Assembly: GCF_002240415.1 (NCBI RefSeq)
Contig: NZ_CP020028.1
Location: 2,691,501-2,755,500, forward strand
Source of the DNA: Paenibacillus kribbensis
Lineage (GTDB): Bacteria; Bacillota; Bacilli; Paenibacillales; Paenibacillaceae
Direction of reading: 5' to 3'
DNA: 64,000 nucleotides
Shown: piece after piece, positions 62,389 through 64,000 of the stretch
Layout: each line of letters starts with the position of its first letter
Numbering within the stretch: the first letter of the stretch is position 1
Made by a program: the position numbers and the translations under genes
Notes under the pieces: generated by a model
What the model was told of the DNA's origin: nothing
Databases searched by the model: none
The model's input: only the letters and a program-made list of their open reading frames with translations

Positions 62389-62724
62389 ATGGCAGAACGT
62401 ATTGGCGACCGCATCCAAAAAATCCGCCAGGATCGGGGGTATTCCTTGTCCGAGCTTGCGGATAAAGCGGATGTGGCAAAATCCTACCTGAGCAATGTCG
62501 AACGAAATATTCAATCGAATCCTTCCATTTCCTTTATCGAGAAAATTGCCGATGCTTTAACCGTTTCGATCCACCTGCTCTTGTACGGCGACCGCCCTGC
62601 GGTGGACCTGCTTGACCCGGAATGGTGGGAGCTGATGCAGGAAGCAATGGCTTCGGGCGTCAGCAAAAAAGAGTTCAAGGACTTCCTCGAATACCAGAAG
62701 TGGAAAATGGGACAAAAGGAATAA
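62389..62724 (+). CDS. sinR: SinR, biofilm master repressor
   Basis: About 111 residues, as in B. subtilis. HTH domain (IGDRIQKIRQDRGYSLSELA, VAKSYLSNVERN) followed by a SinI-type dimerisation domain (DPEWWELMQEAMASGVSKKE, then FKDFLEYQKW). TATAAT (near 62345) and AAGGGCG precede it. The promoter is separate from tasA, behind the tasA terminator. It should bind the GTTCTT boxes upstream of the tapA-like gene and be titrated by SinI. Confidence 0.9.
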   Translation: MAERIGDRIQKIRQDRGYSLSELADKADVAKSYLSNVERNIQSNPSISFIEKIADALTVSIHLLLYGDRPAVDLLDPEWWELMQEAMASGVSKKEFKDFLEYQKWKMGQKE

Positions 62725-62735
62725 CGGCCAGCGCA

Positions 62736-62785
62736 AAAAGGCGCGAGCCGCCAGGGATATCTTCCCTGTCGGCTCGCGCCTTTTG
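62736..62785 (+). terminator. Strong terminator after sinR
   Basis: AAAAGGCGCGAGCCG pairs with CGGCTCGCGCCTTTT, with an inner CAGGGA/TCCCTG stem. Confidence 0.9.
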
Positions 62786-62961
62786 GTCTGGTAGGGTTCT
62801 GGCTGTACGGCAAGGGCGTGTCCTGATCAAGGATTCCCCAGCATTGCTTGCTTTTAGAATGGAGCTGCAATAGCATAATGACTCCAGTAGTACCTTGGTC
62901 CCAACTATGAGAATGCGCACGGAAGGAAACTGAGTGATCAGTCGAAACAGATACTCTACAA
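62786..62961. other. Intergenic region after sinR
   Basis: No gene supported. Frames here (for example QFPSVRILIVGTKVLLES on the minus strand) look random or are relics. Confidence 0.3.
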
Positions 62962-62992
62962 GAGGACTCATCCAAGGAGAGTCCTCAGTTTG
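62962..62992 (-). terminator. Terminator after the binding-protein gene
   Basis: GAGGACTC (62962-62969) pairs with GAGTCCTC (62979-62986), downstream of the minus-strand gene. Confidence 0.6.
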
Positions 62993-63003
62993 TATTCTTA
63001 CGC

Positions 63004-64000
63004 TTACTGCAGCTTCTTCACATTAGCCGCGATTTGATTATTTCTCTCTTCCACCAATTTATCATAGCCATTATCCTTGCGGTATTGAATAAATTCATTC
63101 ATCGCCTGATCGACTTCGCTATCCGATTTGGCATCCAAGATCTTGGCGATCGTCTGCGCCCAGTTCTGATCGATCTTCTCCTTATTTCTGGAAGATTCTT
63201 TAGATAAATATACATCCAGACTCGCTAATTCGAATTGTGGCGCCACGTAATCTTGAGTCCATTTTTTTGGTTGCTGCAAAGCCTTCGGGAACTGAGAAAT
63301 CCCCATTTGCCGGGAGAGCAGAGCGCTATCCTGCAGCCATAGATGAGTGGTCAAGCCAACCTTCTTCTCGAAGCCGGCAGGATCGGTCTGTTTGAATTCC
63401 AGCAGATCTGGATTCAAGACAGGCTTTCCGTCCTTGATGGTGTAGGTTTCGCCCTCACGACCAAAGTTCATGACGTTGTTGCCGTACTCGCTGACTAAAT
63501 AAGTCACCAATTCCATCGCCTTTTGTGGATTCTTGGCATTCTTGGTAATAAAGGTTTGGGTCCAGCCTTCAATGGAAGTGCCCGGCAATACGGTTTTATT
63601 TCCTATCGTAGAAGCTGGCCCGTTAACGGCAATGTACTCTTTGTCTGGGTGCTCCTTCCCCCACACGGACAACGGATCCGGCTCACCGTTCAGGTCCGAA
63701 GCGAAATAGGCAAAGTAGCTGCCATTCGTTAGCCGGGCATCCTTGTCGTCTTTGGTCATCGTAATCATGTCCCGGTCTGCCAGCCCCTTCTGCCGGGCAT
63801 CAACGAACACTTTAAGCCATTTCTGAAAATCTGCATCCGTATAACGGTCGTAGTATTTGCCGTCTTTCGTCAACATCGGGACTCCGATAAAATCGGCCAG
63901 CGTACGATTGAATACTCCGTTCTTCTCAGGGTTTTCTTCTGTGAAAGGGGACACCCCGATCGGAATGACCGTTTTTCCCAGTTCATCCTTCGTGCCCAGC
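63004..64000 (-). CDS. ABC transporter substrate-binding protein, 3' part (runs off the window)
   Basis: The frame is open to base 64000, so the start and signal peptide are outside. The visible part contains GKYYDRYTDADFQKWLKVFV, SIEGWTQTFITKNAKNPQKA and a C-terminal INQAMNEFIQYRKDNGYDKL-type end, characteristic of the large LplA/YtcQ-like lipoprotein binding proteins of Paenibacillus. These carry complex oligosaccharides to a permease pair. The rest of the operon is not in the window. Confidence 0.88.
   Translation of the reverse strand, partial: LGTKDELGKTVIPIGVSPFTEENPEKNGVFNRTLADFIGVPMLTKDGKYYDRYTDADFQKWLKVFVDARQKGLADRDMITMTKDDKDARLTNGSYFAYFASDLNGEPDPLSVWGKEHPDKEYIAVNGPASTIGNKTVLPGTSIEGWTQTFITKNAKNPQKAMELVTYLVSEYGNNVMNFGREGETYTIKDGKPVLNPDLLEFKQTDPAGFEKKVGLTTHLWLQDSALLSRQMGISQFPKALQQPKKWTQDYVAPQFELASLDVYLSKESSRNKEKIDQNWAQTIAKILDAKSDSEVDQAMNEFIQYRKDNGYDKLVEERNNQIAANVKKLQ

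Noticed and set aside
1..64000. CRISPR array, prophage or replication origin
   Set aside because: No regularly spaced repeats, phage structural genes, or DnaA-box cluster with dnaA/dnaN were seen.

Overview
The window looks like chromosomal DNA of a low-to-mid GC, spore-former-type Firmicute, most likely a Paenibacillus or close relative. The signs are strong AGGAGG ribosome sites, frequent GTG/TTG starts, intrinsic terminators, two-component AraC regulators next to sugar ABC transporters, many secreted polysaccharide hydrolases, and a TasA/SipW/SinR matrix locus. No rRNA or tRNA gene was seen.

Layout. (1) 1-5.8 kb: a sugar-uptake cluster (AraC-type response regulator, DUF5060-type glycosidase, lipoprotein binding protein, two permeases). 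(2) 5.8-25.3 kb: an accessory region of small redox enzymes, efflux pumps and their one-component regulators (MerR-MATE, Rrf2-nitroreductase, AraC/SDR, a large STAND regulator divergent from tautomerase-azoreductase, aldo-keto reductase). Many gene relics lie between them: deaminase, XerS-like recombinase, azoreductase, Rrf2, a DGQHR-domain protein, TetR, SDR and an integrase. (3) 25.3-35.3 kb: secreted polysaccharide degradation, with a GH43 and a GH30 xylan enzyme sharing one carbohydrate-binding module, then two divergent GH13 alpha-amylases flanking a region with CcpA/LacI-type operators. (4) 36-58 kb: a second accessory region (Old Yellow Enzyme and TetR; a LysR-controlled hydrolase-MFS-nitronate monooxygenase-tautomerase operon; a purine-salvage group with a ROK regulator; HxlR, Rrf2, DsbA and azoreductase genes; a SatA-like streptothricin acetyltransferase; a MerR/ABC membrane protein pair). 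It is again littered with truncated genes and IS3 remnants. (5) 58.8-62.8 kb: a biofilm-matrix locus. sinI-like runs leftward behind a leader that reads as a c-di-GMP-I riboswitch; a TapA-like gene, sipW, tasA and sinR run rightward behind three palindromic SinR-type boxes. (6) the right edge carries the 3' part of a sugar-binding protein gene.

How it works together. The most interesting reading is that cyclic di-GMP feeds directly into matrix control here: riboswitch, then SinI anti-repressor, then SinR, then tapA-sipW-tasA. Elsewhere the window shows repeated use of the same modules (three azoreductases, two tautomerases, three Rrf2 regulators, two DMT-transporter/deaminase pairs, three copies of one CBM, and one 75-bp repeat 43 kb apart). 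That pattern suggests duplication, transfer and decay in an accessory part of the chromosome. All family calls are from reading the sequence and none was checked by a database search.
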